Shown here in pieces: positions 8,308 through 16,809 of a DNA stretch of 64,000 bases. Each line of letters opens with the position of its first letter. Position 1 is the stretch's first letter. The notes under the pieces were generated by a model. The model made no database searches and had not been told where the DNA came from. It was given only the letters and a program-made list of their open reading frames with translations. Both the position numbers and the translations under genes were made by a program. Source of the stretch: CAXMST01 sp963793415 (GTDB taxonomy: Bacteria > Actinomycetota > Thermoleophilia > Solirubrobacterales > 70-9); NCBI GenBank assembly GCA_963793415.1, contig CAWCAC010000002.1, positions 2,294,001 to 2,358,000 on the forward strand, read 5' to 3'.

Positions 8308-9480
8308 TCAGTCCTCGATGCGGGCGCGGTAGGCCGCGATCGCCGCCTTGACGTCGTCGATGTGATCGCCGCCGAACTTCTCCCGATAGGCGCGGGCCAG
8401 GGTCAGGGCCAACATCGCCTCGCCGACGACACCGGCGGCGGGGACGACGGTCGAGTCGGTCCGCTCCTTGTGGGCGGCCTGCGGCTCCTTGGTGTGGATG
8501 TCGACCGAGCGCAGCGGCTTGGTCAGGGTCGAGATCGGCTTGATCGCGACCTGGACGATCAGCGGCTCGCCGTTGGTCATGCCGCCCTCGAGGCCGCCGG
8601 CGCGATTCGTCTCGCGGAAGTAGCCGCCCTTCTCCTGGTGGAAGATCTCGTCGTGGGCATCGGAGCCCTTCGAGGCAGCGACCTCCCAGGCGGGGCCGAT
8701 GCTGACGCCCTTGATCGACTGGATCGAGACCATCGCCTGTGCGATCCGGCCGTCGAGCCGCTCCTCCCAGGAGATGTGCGAGCCGAGGCCGGGTACGAGA
8801 CCGTAGGCGCGCGCCTCGAAGGTGCCGCCGAGGCTCTCGTTCTCCTTCCGCAGGCGCGTGATCTCCTCGACCATCGCCTCCTCGGCGCCCTTGTCGAGAC
8901 AGCGGACGGGGCTGTCGTCGACACCGGCGAAGTCCTCGGGCGCGAGGTCGTGCGGGGCCGGCGCCTGGACGGAGGCGATCCGGGTCACGTGGCTGAAGAT
9001 CGAGACGCCGAGCTCGGCGAGGAACTGGCGCGCGAGGGCGCCGGCGGCGACGCGGGCCGCGGTCTCCCGGGCGCTGGCACGCTCGAGGATGTTGCGGATG
9101 TCGTCGTGCCCGTATTTGAGGATGCCCGGCAGGTCGGCGTGGCCGGGCCGCGGCAGGTGCACCTCCTTGATCGCCTCCATCGCCTCCTCGCCGATCGGCC
9201 AGGGGTTCATCCGCTCCTCCCAGTTGGCGTAGTCGCGGTTGGCGACGAGCACCGAGATCGGGCTGCCGAGGGTGCGCCCGTGGCGAACGCCGGAGCGGAT
9301 CTCGACCGTGTCGGTCTCGATCTTCATGCGGCCGCCGCGGCCGAAGCCGAGCTGGCGGCGGGCCATGTCGCGGTCGAGCCCCTCGCGGTCGAGCTCGACG
9401 CCCGCGGGCATGCCTTCGACGATCGCCGTCAGGCCAGGGCCGTGGGACTCACCCGCGGTGACGAAGTCGAAGCGCGCCAT
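8308..9480 (-). CDS. aroC: chorismate synthase
   Basis: A 390-residue, FMN-dependent last enzyme of the shikimate pathway. It turns 5-enolpyruvylshikimate-3-phosphate into chorismate. Family signatures are the start F-V-T-A-G-E-S-H-G-P-G-L, the basic stretch D-M-A-R-R-Q-L-G-F-G-R-G-G-R-M, the R-A-S-A-R-E-T-A-A-R-V-A-A-G block near residue 135, and G-G-M-T-N-G near residue 300. It ends 7 bases before the start of aroKB. It follows the PilO-associated gene by 46 bases on the same strand, so the pilus and shikimate genes probably share a transcript. Confidence 0.95.
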   Translation of the reverse strand: MARFDFVTAGESHGPGLTAIVEGMPAGVELDREGLDRDMARRQLGFGRGGRMKIETDTVEIRSGVRHGRTLGSPISVLVANRDYANWEERMNPWPIGEEAMEAIKEVHLPRPGHADLPGILKYGHDDIRNILERASARETAARVAAGALARQFLAELGVSIFSHVTRIASVQAPAPHDLAPEDFAGVDDSPVRCLDKGAEEAMVEEITRLRKENESLGGTFEARAYGLVPGLGSHISWEERLDGRIAQAMVSIQSIKGVSIGPAWEVAASKGSDAHDEIFHQEKGGYFRETNRAGGLEGGMTNGEPLIVQVAIKPISTLTKPLRSVDIHTKEPQAAHKERTDSTVVPAAGVVGEAMLALTLARAYREKFGGDHIDDVKAAIAAYRARIED

Positions 9481-9526
9481 GAGGCGGGAAGGCTAGATGA
9501 CCCGGGTCGAGGCGGCGGAAGGCGGC

Positions 9527-10414
9527 TCAGCCACCGGAAACGAATGCGCCGAGGCCGTCACCCGCGAACTTCTCCGCGTCCTTGGGGTCGATCTCCCTGC
9601 GCTCGAGGTGAACCCCGGTCAGCTTGATCTTGTACCGGCGCCCGTCCGGCTCGTACTCGAGCGTGCGGCTCTCGCCGACGTCGAGAGCGAGGAACTGGCA
9701 GTCGTCCGGATGCGGCCGGCAGCGGCCGTCACCGTAGGTGTCCCCGACGCTGCGCGAGACGACGAAGACGGCCGCCGACTCGCCGACCCCGCGGATGAAC
9801 TGGACGACGGGATGCGACTTGCCGGGCACGAAGTCGAGCATCTCGAGCCCGCTCTTCTTCTTTGCCTCGCCGACGACCCCGGCCTTGGCGTCGATCGTCC
9901 AGAAGTAGCCGTAGGTCTTCGTCGTGGTCTTGGGAACCTCGTTCGTGGCTGTGCCCGAATCGGCGCTGCCTCCCGTCTCGCCAGCCGTCGCACCGCTGCC
10001 ACCGGTGCCGCTGCCACTGCCGCTGCCCGTGCCGGCACCGGTCGCGTCGCCGACGGCGTCCTTGGCCTCGGCCTCGGCCTCGTCCTGGGCGTCGGCGATC
10101 GCCTTCGGCACCCCGGTCAGTTGCTGCTCGAACGGGTTCTGCTCGGAGAACGAGTCGAGCCGCTTGCGGTAGTTGCGGATCCCCGGCACCTCCGCGAGGA
10201 CGACCGGGTCGGTGATCTCGGCGCCGCCGATATCCCGTGCGGACTCGGCGCTGCTCAGGGCTCCCGTCGTCACCGCAGGGTCCTCTGGATCCTTCGAGAG
10301 CAACAGCGGGATCGCGATGATCGCGGCGATCAGGAGGAGGACCAGTGGCAGCAGTCGCCGATCGCGCAGGTCGCGGAACACGTTCTTGAGCGGCTCTGGG
10401 ATCTGGTCGCTCAT
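9527..10414 (-). CDS. pilus-cluster membrane-anchored protein, PilP-like position
   Basis: A 295-residue protein: short cytoplasmic N-terminus, one membrane helix at residues 21-40 (LLPLVLLLIAAIIAIPLLL), then a low-complexity Ala/Gly/Ser/Thr linker near residues 115-155 and a C-terminal globular part. Its start overlaps the stop of pilO by ATGA and it comes last in the pilM-pilN-pilO run, the place PilP holds in proteobacterial clusters. No PilP lipobox or clear sequence identity is seen, so the equivalence is positional only. It probably helps the inner-membrane alignment complex. Confidence 0.6.
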   Translation of the reverse strand: MSDQIPEPLKNVFRDLRDRRLLPLVLLLIAAIIAIPLLLSKDPEDPAVTTGALSSAESARDIGGAEITDPVVLAEVPGIRNYRKRLDSFSEQNPFEQQLTGVPKAIADAQDEAEAEAKDAVGDATGAGTGSGSGSGTGGSGATAGETGGSADSGTATNEVPKTTTKTYGYFWTIDAKAGVVGEAKKKSGLEMLDFVPGKSHPVVQFIRGVGESAAVFVVSRSVGDTYGDGRCRPHPDDCQFLALDVGESRTLEYEPDGRRYKIKLTGVHLERREIDPKDAEKFAGDGLGAFVSGG

Positions 10415-11241
10415 GGCGCGGTCGCGCTCGCGGTCGGGGTTGAAGCCGGGGCGGCGTCGGCGTCGGCGGAGACGGTCGCCGGCGATCCCTCCGCCGCCGG
10501 AGCGGGTCCCGCCGGCGTCGCGCCGCCGGTGATCCCCTGCTCGGGCGGAACCATGTAGGTGGTTACGGCGAAGTTGCCCTCGACCTTCGGAAAGCCGGCT
10601 ACCGGATCGGGCGTCAGCGAGAAGCCGTCGATCGTCATCAGCCGTCCGTGCACGGACGGCGAGCCGTCTGCGGTCGTGACCGTACCGTCGACGTCGGCGA
10701 GGAAGTCGGCAACGTCGAAGAAGCCGCCCCAGTAGGTGAACTCGTACGGCGTCACCGGCAGGCCGGCCGGTCCGACGACGGCGCCGAGCGGCAGCGTCGC
10801 GGCGCTCGCCTCGGTCGCCGGCGCGGCCGTGGTCGTCTCGGTGGGAACGTCGGTAGCGGTCGGCTCGACCGTGGTCGGATCGGGCGCCGGCGCGGCGGCC
10901 GGCGTCGCCGCGCCCTGGACGACCTTGAAGCTGCGGAAGTCGAGCGCGTTCTTGCCCCCCAGCTCCGACATTTCGTAGACAAGCGTCGCCTGGTCGTCGT
11001 CCTCGGGTACCGCGCGGCCGAGCTTGACGAGCTCGCCGTAGTTGCGCGGGAACTCGTCGCGGGCCTGCTCGGCGAGACCGATCTCGGAGCGAGCCGCATC
11101 GATCTCGGCCTGGGTCGCCTCGATCTGCGTCTGCAGGTCGGCGGCCTGCTCGCGCTTGGGCGAGATCAGCAGGAACCAGAAGGCGAGCCCGAGCGCAACG
11201 AGCGGCAGCCCGATCAGGATGAGACGGTCGTTGCCGCGCAT
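10411..11241 (-). CDS. pilO: type IV pilus inner-membrane protein PilO-like
   Basis: A 276-residue protein with a single N-terminal membrane helix (residues 6-27), then a coiled coil (residues about 33-70, heptad-like with many Q, A, E) and a periplasmic-type domain containing Y-E-F-T-Y-W-G-G-F-F-D-V-A-D-F-L near residue 168. Variable A/P/T-rich segments interrupt and end it. This is the architecture of PilO, which pairs with PilN to link PilM to the outer part of the pilus machine. It lies 1 base after pilN and overlaps the next gene. Confidence 0.75.
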   Translation of the reverse strand: MRGNDRLILIGLPLVALGLAFWFLLISPKREQAADLQTQIEATQAEIDAARSEIGLAEQARDEFPRNYGELVKLGRAVPEDDDQATLVYEMSELGGKNALDFRSFKVVQGAATPAAAPAPDPTTVEPTATDVPTETTTAAPATEASAATLPLGAVVGPAGLPVTPYEFTYWGGFFDVADFLADVDGTVTTADGSPSVHGRLMTIDGFSLTPDPVAGFPKVEGNFAVTTYMVPPEQGITGGATPAGPAPAAEGSPATVSADADAAPASTPTASATAP

Positions 11242-11242
11242 C

Positions 11243-12085
11243 TCAGCCCCCGTCCCCCGCGCCGATCAGACCTGCGGCCTTGCGACCACGATCGGTAGCC
11301 GCCTCGACGTTCTGCTGCTGCTCGGTCTGCTGGGTCTGGGCCGACGCATCGGCGCTGGTCGGCGTCGCCTCGGCGGGCGCCGAGCCCTCGGGCGTAGCCG
11401 GCGCCGGCGGCGCCGAGGCGCCGGCCGTGACCGAGTCGAAGGCGGCGACGAGCTGGAACTTGGCGATGAAGTCCCTCGTTCGACAGTCCTCGTTGGTCTG
11501 GGCCGCGCCGGCCGAGGCGCCGGCCGAGGCGCCGGTCGGCTTCTCGGAGTTCTCGACGAGCACGCGGGTTACGCCGTCGATGTCCCCGACCGCGTTGATC
11601 AACTCGGCCACGTCCTGCTGCGAGCGTGCGCAGCCGATCATCGCCAGCGCCGGTCCGGGAATCTCGCTGCGGGTGCTCGCGTTCGCCGCGTTCGTCACCG
11701 TCACCTCGGGGGCGACCGTGCCGGTCAGGTTCGTGAGCCAGACGGTCTCAGGAAGGACCAGCGAGACCTCCCTGATCACCCGCTCCCAGTCGAACCGGCT
11801 CTTCGCCAGCGAGGCGACCGTCTCGACCCTCGCGTCCTTCATCTCCTGGAAGCTCGTGAACTCCGAAAGTGCAGCGGCCCGTGCCTGTGCCTCGCCCCTC
11901 TCAGCCTCCAGTGAGGCGAGCTCGGCCTCCTTGCCCTCGATGTCGTTGGCGGTCAGGACCACGCCTGAAACCGCCAGTAGCGCCGCGACCAGGACGGCGA
12001 CGAGGATGTAGCTGGCGGCCCCGGCCCGGGCCGGGGCTCCCTCGCCGCGACGCTCTTCCTTGGGAATCAGGTTGACCGGGCGCAT
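11243..12085 (-). CDS. pilN: type IV pilus assembly protein PilN
   Basis: A 280-residue bitopic membrane protein. It begins M-R-P-V-N-L-I-P, the conserved N-terminal PilN motif that binds PilM, followed by a membrane helix at residues 27-47 and a coiled-coil stretch (residues about 50-78). The central domain carries V-I-R-E-V-S-L-V-L-P-E-T-V-W-L-T-N-L, typical of PilN/GspL-like folds. The C-terminus is an A/P/T/Q-rich tail. It is the second gene of the pilM operon, 12 bases after pilM. Confidence 0.85.
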   Translation of the reverse strand: MRPVNLIPKEERRGEGAPARAGAASYILVAVLVAALLAVSGVVLTANDIEGKEAELASLEAERGEAQARAAALSEFTSFQEMKDARVETVASLAKSRFDWERVIREVSLVLPETVWLTNLTGTVAPEVTVTNAANASTRSEIPGPALAMIGCARSQQDVAELINAVGDIDGVTRVLVENSEKPTGASAGASAGAAQTNEDCRTRDFIAKFQLVAAFDSVTAGASAPPAPATPEGSAPAEATPTSADASAQTQQTEQQQNVEAATDRGRKAAGLIGAGDGG

Positions 12086-12097
12086 CGCCTTCCCCTA

Positions 12098-13222
12098 CTA
12101 CTCGGTCCCGAGCCCGAGCCCGTACGAGAGGGTGAGCCGGGCGGCGCTGCCGTCGTCGAGATGGGCGAGGGCCGCCGGGCGAGCGACCCGGACCGGGAAG
12201 CCGATCTCGCGCTCGAGGCGCTCGCCGAGCCCCTCGATGATCGTCCCCGGACCGCAGGCGACGATCTCCTCGACCGCGACCGCATCCTCCTGGGCGCCGT
12301 AGAAGTCGAGCGACATCCGCAGCTCGTCGGCAAGCTTCGAGGAGCCCTCGGCGAGCGCATCGCGAGCCGTGCGGACGATCTCGTCCTCGCCCTCGATCGT
12401 CTCGACCGGCGCCGCCAGTCCGACGTGAACGAGCCACTGGCGGGCGTGCTCGAGCGTCAGCCCGCGGCGCTCTGCGAGTCGCTGGGCGATGCCCTCGACC
12501 CCGAACGAGGCGGCACGGGTGAACAGACAGGTCTCGCCGCGGGCCACCGCGAGGTTGGTGACGTCGCCAAGATTGCAGTAGAGCTTCGCCGGGACGTGGA
12601 CCTCGGCCGGCTCGCCGACCCCGTCGCCGCCGAAGACGCGCTGCTCATAGGAGGCCGCGTGCTCATCCTCGGGAACGCCGACCTCACCGGCCAGCGCCCG
12701 GATCATCCCGAATGCCGCGACGTCGATCCCGACCGGGCGCAGCCCGGCGCCACGGATCGCGTCGAGCAGGCCGCTGACCATGTCGCGGCGTGCGGCGACG
12801 ACGACGACGTCCATCTGCCGCTTCTCCTCGCCGACGCGCTGGGCGACGACCTGCCAGTCGAGCACGGACTGCTCGAGCGGCATCGGGATCTGGTCCGGGG
12901 CCTGGAAGCGGACCGCGGTCTCGACCTCCTTGGGGTTGTCGATCTGCGGTAGCCGCAGTGTGCGGACGACGACGCGCTGATTGGCGACGCCGACGCGGAC
13001 GGTGCGGGGCAGCTTCGCCTGCGAGAACAGCTCCTTCAGCGTCGCGCCGAGCGCCTCGGGGTCGGTGACCTCGCCGTCCCGGGTGACGCCGGGCGCGAGC
13101 GGCGCGACGCCGGTGCGGCCGACGCGGACGTTGCCGTTGGCGATCACCTCGGCCGCCGCGACGCTGCCGGCTTCGATGTCGAGCCCCACCACGGTCGACT
13201 GCTTTTTCGCGGATAGCTTCAA
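12098..13222 (-). CDS. pilM: type IV pilus assembly ATPase-like protein PilM
   Basis: A 374-residue actin-like cytoplasmic protein. Near the N-terminus V-V-G-L-D-I-E-A-G-S-V matches the phosphate 1 motif of the actin/FtsA/PilM fold. Later P-Q-I-D-N-P-K-E-V-E-T-A-V-R-F-Q-A and the N-L-G-D-V-T-N-L-A-V phosphate-2-like motif are typical of PilM. It forms a cytoplasmic ring that binds PilN. The start appears to be a TTG at 13222, with GAGGGA as the likely ribosome site 10 or so bases upstream. A WhiG/FliA-like promoter lies just upstream (13253-13277). Confidence 0.88.
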   Translation of the reverse strand: MKLSAKKQSTVVGLDIEAGSVAAAEVIANGNVRVGRTGVAPLAPGVTRDGEVTDPEALGATLKELFSQAKLPRTVRVGVANQRVVVRTLRLPQIDNPKEVETAVRFQAPDQIPMPLEQSVLDWQVVAQRVGEEKRQMDVVVVAARRDMVSGLLDAIRGAGLRPVGIDVAAFGMIRALAGEVGVPEDEHAASYEQRVFGGDGVGEPAEVHVPAKLYCNLGDVTNLAVARGETCLFTRAASFGVEGIAQRLAERRGLTLEHARQWLVHVGLAAPVETIEGEDEIVRTARDALAEGSSKLADELRMSLDFYGAQEDAVAVEEIVACGPGTIIEGLGERLEREIGFPVRVARPAALAHLDDGSAARLTLSYGLGLGTE

Positions 13223-13252
13223 GGTCTCGGGGTCCCTCGCTCCACCCGCAAG

Positions 13253-13277
13253 ATCGGCCCTGCGCTTTGTTCCCTTG
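13253..13277 (-). promoter_or_regulatory. WhiG/FliA-like promoter of the pilM operon
   Basis: On the minus strand CAAG (13274-13277) is followed by exactly 15 bases and then GCCGATCT (GCCGAT at 13253-13258). The known WhiG/FliA-class consensus is TAAA-N15-GCCGATAA. The predicted transcript start is about 25 bases upstream of the TTG start of pilM. The same spacing and near-identical elements occur upstream of pilT and the pilin gene. Confidence 0.65.
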
Positions 13278-13297
13278 AATCGCTCTGGACACCCGGC
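13274..13297 (-). promoter_or_regulatory. conserved block upstream of pilM, shared with pilT
   Basis: A 24-base block that includes the -35-like CAAG and extends upstream through GGGTGTCCAGA and a CCGG end. It matches the block at 54733-54756 at 22 of 24 positions, while flanking sequence differs. The position beside the -35 element suggests an activator site or an extended sigma contact. Confidence 0.55.
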
Positions 13298-13342
13298 CGA
13301 GAGCTCGCACCGTCATCCGTCCAGGGCCGCCGGGCCCGGGAT

Positions 13343-14104
13343 TCAGCCGTCGAAGAAGCTGTCCGTGTACCAGTCGACGATCTCGTCGCCGGCGAACAGA
13401 CCGACGAGGCCGCCGAGCGCGAGGAACGGCCCGAACGGCACCTTCTGCTTGCGCGCCTCGGACCCCCGGCGCGCGATCAGGGCGAGGCCGAACGCAGCCC
13501 CGAAGAGGAAGCCGAAGAGCAGCGCCGGCGCGACCGCGCGGCCCAGGTAGATGCCCATCAGCCCGGCGAGCTTGACGTCACCCATGCCCATCCCGCCCGG
13601 ATAGACGAGGGCGACCGCGAACAGCACCGCGAACGCGATCGCCGCCGCGATCGCCCGCTCGGAGAGGTCGTCGGGGTCGGCGATCGCCGCCAGCGCGACG
13701 CCGGCGATCAGACTCGCCAGCAGCACCTTGTTCGGAATGATCCGGTGCTCGAGGTCGGTGATCGTGATCACGAGCAGCGTCGCGCAGAAGACGCAGCCGA
13801 GCGCGACCAGCGCCGGGTCGTTCTCGAACCGGAACAGGCAGCCGACGAAGGCTGCGGCGAGCCCGAGCTCGCTGAGCGGATAGCGCGGCGAGATCCGAGC
13901 CCCGCAGCGGCGGCAGCGGCCGCGCAGGATCAAGTAGGAGAGAACGGGGATGTTGTCGTAGGCGGCGATCTCGCCCTCGCAGTGCGGACAGCGCGAGCGA
14001 CCGCCGACGAACGACTCGCCGAGCGGAATCCGGTGCGCGACGACGCTCAGGAAGCTGCCCAACAGCAACCCGAGGATCCCGATCAAGACAGCCTCCACTC
14101 CCAC
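13343..14104 (-). CDS. pilD: prepilin peptidase (A24 family)
   Basis: A 253-residue polytopic membrane protease that cleaves the leader of prepilins and usually N-methylates the new N-terminus. The cytoplasmic methylase loop keeps its four zinc cysteines as two CxxC pairs (S-R-C-P-H-C and G-R-C-R-R-C-G). The catalytic aspartates are visible in I-T-D-L-E-H-R-I-I-P-N near residue 120 and G-M-G-D-V-K-L near residue 175. Six or more hydrophobic segments are present. It sits 52 bases after the large minor-pilin gene and completes the pilin-processing set. Confidence 0.93.
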   Translation of the reverse strand: MGVEAVLIGILGLLLGSFLSVVAHRIPLGESFVGGRSRCPHCEGEIAAYDNIPVLSYLILRGRCRRCGARISPRYPLSELGLAAAFVGCLFRFENDPALVALGCVFCATLLVITITDLEHRIIPNKVLLASLIAGVALAAIADPDDLSERAIAAAIAFAVLFAVALVYPGGMGMGDVKLAGLMGIYLGRAVAPALLFGFLFGAAFGLALIARRGSEARKQKVPFGPFLALGGLVGLFAGDEIVDWYTDSFFDG

Positions 14105-14156
14105 TGTCTGAACCTACTCGGCCGCCCGCAGCCGGCGCTTGAGCGGCGTCTACCGC

Positions 14157-15527
14157 CTACGGCAGCAGCAGCGGCGTCGTCGTCTCGACCTCGAGCCGGC
14201 TCTCGAGCTCGACCTGGTCGTAGTGGAACATCAGGTCGTCGCTGGTCGTGCCGCCGCCACGCAGCCCGACCTGGACGCCGATCCTGCTGCCCGGCGCGAC
14301 GACGGCCGGCGCGAACGTCATCGGAATCCTGATCGTCTCCCACTCCCCGCGCGGCCACGTCGTCCGGCTCGCCGTGAAGTAGGGGTTGCCGGTCTGGGCG
14401 TCGATGACGGGCACGTCGAGGGGCGGCAGCGGCAGCCCGAGCGCGCTCAGCAGCTCGGTCCGGGTGAACAGCGTCACGCAGAGCTCGCCCGGCGCGATCA
14501 CGTCGTCGATCGTCCGCGACCAGAGCTCGAGCGTGGCGCCGCCGGCCACCTGGAAGTCGAGCCCGAACTTCGGCGTCACCCAGATGTGCGCCTGGCGGTC
14601 GCCGTTCGAGCCCGAGGGCTTGAACGGGCAGCCCGAGCTCGGGACCTCGAACTGCAGGCCCGCGTCGGTGCCGCCCGGCTCGACGTTGGTGGCGAAGTCC
14701 GGCGTGATGTCGAGATTCTCGGGAGCGGTCGTGACCAGCGCGTCGGGCCGGTCGCCGGTGGTGTCGCGGCAGTTGCCGCCGCGGGTGTCGTGGACCGCGT
14801 GCGAGAGAAGCGTCTCCGAGTGCGGCGGCTCGCCGCTGTTCGTGCAGCGCTCGTCCGAGAGCCAGAACTGCTGGGCGACCGTCTGGACGCCGAGGTCGGG
14901 GAGGTCGACGTCGCTGATCACGCTGTCCTGGGGATCGGTGATGTCGGTCTGGACCTCGACGTAGTCGCGAGCGCCGCCGCTCGCGGTCGGATCGAGCGCC
15001 ACGGCGACGATCACGCGCTTCAGATCCTGCGCTCCGGGACAGATCAACGGCAGGCAGTTGGGATCGTCGCGCCAGACGACGAAGCGGTGAATGGTGCCGG
15101 AGACGTCACCGGAGCTGAACTCGCTCGGGCCGGGTTCGACCGCGGCGCTCGTGATCGTGCCGCCGCCCTGCAGGGCCCCGCCCTGGATCGCGAGCGGCGC
15201 CGTCTCGGTTACCTCGCGGTCGATGCGGAAGTTGCCGGCGTCGACCCGGGAGCGCGGGTCGCCCGGGTCCGCCGAGGTGGAAGGGGCCGCCGTCAGCGCG
15301 ACCTGCTCGTAGTCCAGCGCCCGGATCGCCTCGAGCTCGCGCTGGGCCCGATCGGTCGCGACCTGGGACTGCTCGGCCCGGTAGGTCGCGCGGCTGGCGC
15401 CGTCGAAAGCCGCCATCACGGCGAGCGAGCCGATCGAGACGAGCAGCGCCGCGACCAGCGCCTCGATCAGCGTGAAGCCGCGCTCGTCGGAGAGGATCCT
15501 GCGCGCCGGCGCCGGCGACCCGCTCAC
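14157..15527 (-). CDS. large prepilin-like protein (minor pilin with C-terminal domain)
   Basis: About 456 residues from GTG 15527. The N-terminus has the class III signal R-G-F-T-L-I-E-A-L with cleavage after Gly and a hydrophobic helix (V-A-A-L-L-V-S-I-G-S-L-A-V-M-A-A-F), the hallmark of type IV pilins and pseudopilins. The rest is a large beta-rich, cysteine-containing domain, much bigger than a standard pilin, that could sit at the pilus tip or act in adhesion. The GTG is favoured because it lies one base after the stop of the upstream minor pilin. A longer version from 15617 would overlap that gene. Confidence 0.78.
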   Translation of the reverse strand: MSGSPAPARRILSDERGFTLIEALVAALLVSIGSLAVMAAFDGASRATYRAEQSQVATDRAQRELEAIRALDYEQVALTAAPSTSADPGDPRSRVDAGNFRIDREVTETAPLAIQGGALQGGGTITSAAVEPGPSEFSSGDVSGTIHRFVVWRDDPNCLPLICPGAQDLKRVIVAVALDPTASGGARDYVEVQTDITDPQDSVISDVDLPDLGVQTVAQQFWLSDERCTNSGEPPHSETLLSHAVHDTRGGNCRDTTGDRPDALVTTAPENLDITPDFATNVEPGGTDAGLQFEVPSSGCPFKPSGSNGDRQAHIWVTPKFGLDFQVAGGATLELWSRTIDDVIAPGELCVTLFTRTELLSALGLPLPPLDVPVIDAQTGNPYFTASRTTWPRGEWETIRIPMTFAPAVVAPGSRIGVQVGLRGGGTTSDDLMFHYDQVELESRLEVETTTPLLLP

Positions 15528-15528
15528 C

Positions 15529-16110
15529 TCAAGCACCTCCCACCGCGAGGTTGCGCATCGCCACGCCCTCCTCGAGCGTGACGGCGTCCTCGCCGCTCTC
15601 GGCAGCCGGCATCTCAAACCGGATCAGGACCGTGTTCGGCGCGGCCGTGCTCGGGGCGAAGCCGAAGACCGCGTCCGAGCTCAGGCCGGAGATGATCGTG
15701 CGGGGAGCGCCGGGGGCGCTGCCGCTCGATTCGGCCGCCGTCCGCGTGCAGGCACCGGCAGAGCAGGTGTAGGTGACGCGGCACTCGCGCGAGGGCCCGA
15801 GCGTGGCGCTCGCGCAGGTCGCCTTGTTGTCGTAGGTGAGGACCGTCAGCGCCGTCGGCGAGGCGGAGACGACCCCGTAGGCCTGGCGCAGGTCGCGGAC
15901 CATGCGCTCGATCTCGACCTGGGCCGACTGCAGCGCGTCGTTACGGGCACTGATCTGCGGCTGCGAGCGGAGCGCGAACTCGAACATCGCCAGTGCCGCG
16001 AGCAGGACGATCAGCATCGTCGCGATCGAGGAGAGCAGCTCGACCAGCGTGAAGCCGCGCTGGTCGCGGAACCACTTGCCTGTGCGCTTGATCGGGTCGC
16101 GGGCTTCCAT
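15529..16110 (-). CDS. minor type IV prepilin-like protein
   Basis: A 193-residue protein with a prepilin leader: short basic N-terminus, then R-G-F-T-L-V-E-L-L-S-S-I cut after Gly, and a membrane/assembly helix to about residue 45. The C-terminal part has four cysteines (near residues 119-142) and beta-rich sequence, resembling minor pilins of the PilW/PilX type. It lies one base before the next pilin gene. A leader of about 186 bases with strong hairpins separates it from the main pilin gene. Confidence 0.82.
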   Translation of the reverse strand: MEARDPIKRTGKWFRDQRGFTLVELLSSIATMLIVLLAALAMFEFALRSQPQISARNDALQSAQVEIERMVRDLRQAYGVVSASPTALTVLTYDNKATCASATLGPSRECRVTYTCSAGACTRTAAESSGSAPGAPRTIISGLSSDAVFGFAPSTAAPNTVLIRFEMPAAESGEDAVTLEEGVAMRNLAVGGA

Positions 16111-16219
16111 GCCATCCGTTCCGGTCGGGGCGGCTACCGGGTCCCCATCGGCTCGGGCCCGGCCGGCTGTGAGCCGGCGGGCACAGAAGCGGACAGGGAT
16201 GGGAGCTGTTCAACCAACC

Positions 16220-16241
16220 GGGGCGGCCCGCAGGCCGCCCC
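16220..16241 (-). terminator. GC-rich hairpin between pilin and minor pilin genes
   Basis: A perfect 9-bp inverted repeat (GGGGCGGCC, loop CGCA, GGCCGCCCC) lies in the 186-base gap downstream of the main pilin gene. A second, 6-bp stem (CCCGGC-AGA-GCCGGG) lies at 16262-16276. There is no T-run, so it may be an attenuator or an RNA-stabilising element that raises pilin mRNA above that of the minor pilins, rather than a full terminator. Confidence 0.4.
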
Positions 16242-16296
16242 GATCGTCTGTGTTTCGCCTACCCGGCAGAGCCGGGAGCGTGCCGCTACAGCTTGG

Positions 16297-16730
16297 CTAC
16301 CAGGTGCCGCCTGGCTGCGTACAGCCGTCGTCGCCGGTGCAGGTCAGCGATGTCGAACCATCTGCGGCCCGGGTGATCGAGAACGTGTTCGGCGCCCCGG
16401 CCTCCGAAGTCGACCGTGACCGTGTACTCGTCCGGCGCGGGGACGGTCACTGTCGAGTTCAGCCGGGTCGAGAGTCTCCTCGATGTCGGCGAGGAGAGCT
16501 TCCGTCGCGCCGGTGTACGCTCCATCGTGGTCGGTCGCGAACGTCTCGATCGCGGTCTGCGCGGTGCGGACCGTCGACTTGGCATCAGCATCTCGCGCCT
16601 TGTCCCTCTGATTGAAGAAGGACGGGATCGCGATTGCGGCCAGGATGCCGAGGATCAGCATCACGACCAGGAGCTCGACGAGCGTGAAGCCTTCTTCACG
16701 TCCCATCCGCTTTCTCAGGTTCTCCAACAT
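16297..16730 (-). CDS. pilA: major type IV pilin, two frameshifts
   Basis: The prepilin leader is clear: R-K-R-M-G-R-E-E-G-F-T-L-V-E-L-L with the cleavage Gly and Glu5, then a canonical pilin helix (V-V-M-L-I-L-G-I-L-A-A-I-A-I-P). The frame breaks twice. Near 16465-16470, L-D-P should pass to L-N-S-T-V-T-V. Near 16405-16410, V-D-F-G should pass to A-P-N-T-F-S-I-T-R. Removing one base at each gives 143 residues ending in a disulphide-like C-T-G-D-D-G-C pair and P-G-G-T-W before a TAG at 16297. The clean restoration suggests sequence errors. The ribosome site GGGAGG lies 8 bases upstream inside a small hairpin. Upstream lie a c-di-GMP riboswitch and a WhiG-like promoter. Confidence 0.85.
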
Positions 16731-16734
16731 CTCT

Positions 16735-16748
16735 GTACCTCCCGGTAC
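16735..16748 (-). promoter_or_regulatory. small hairpin over the pilin ribosome-binding site
   Basis: On the minus strand GTACC-GGGA-GGTAC forms a 5-bp stem with a 4-base loop. The Shine-Dalgarno GGGAGG spans the loop and the 3' arm, and the pilin ATG starts 5 bases later. It could act as the translational expression platform of the upstream riboswitch. Confidence 0.4.
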
Positions 16749-16809
16749 GAATCACATTGGAGCCAGAGCCCGTTCGCCTCCCAGCCAATCGGTGTTCTCC
16801 GTGAACCCC

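Noticed and set aside
9970..10060. A repeat array in the pilus-cluster gene (Gly/Ser/Thr-rich)
   Set aside because: It is a low-complexity protein linker, with no fixed repeat unit or spacers, so it is not a CRISPR or tandem DNA repeat.
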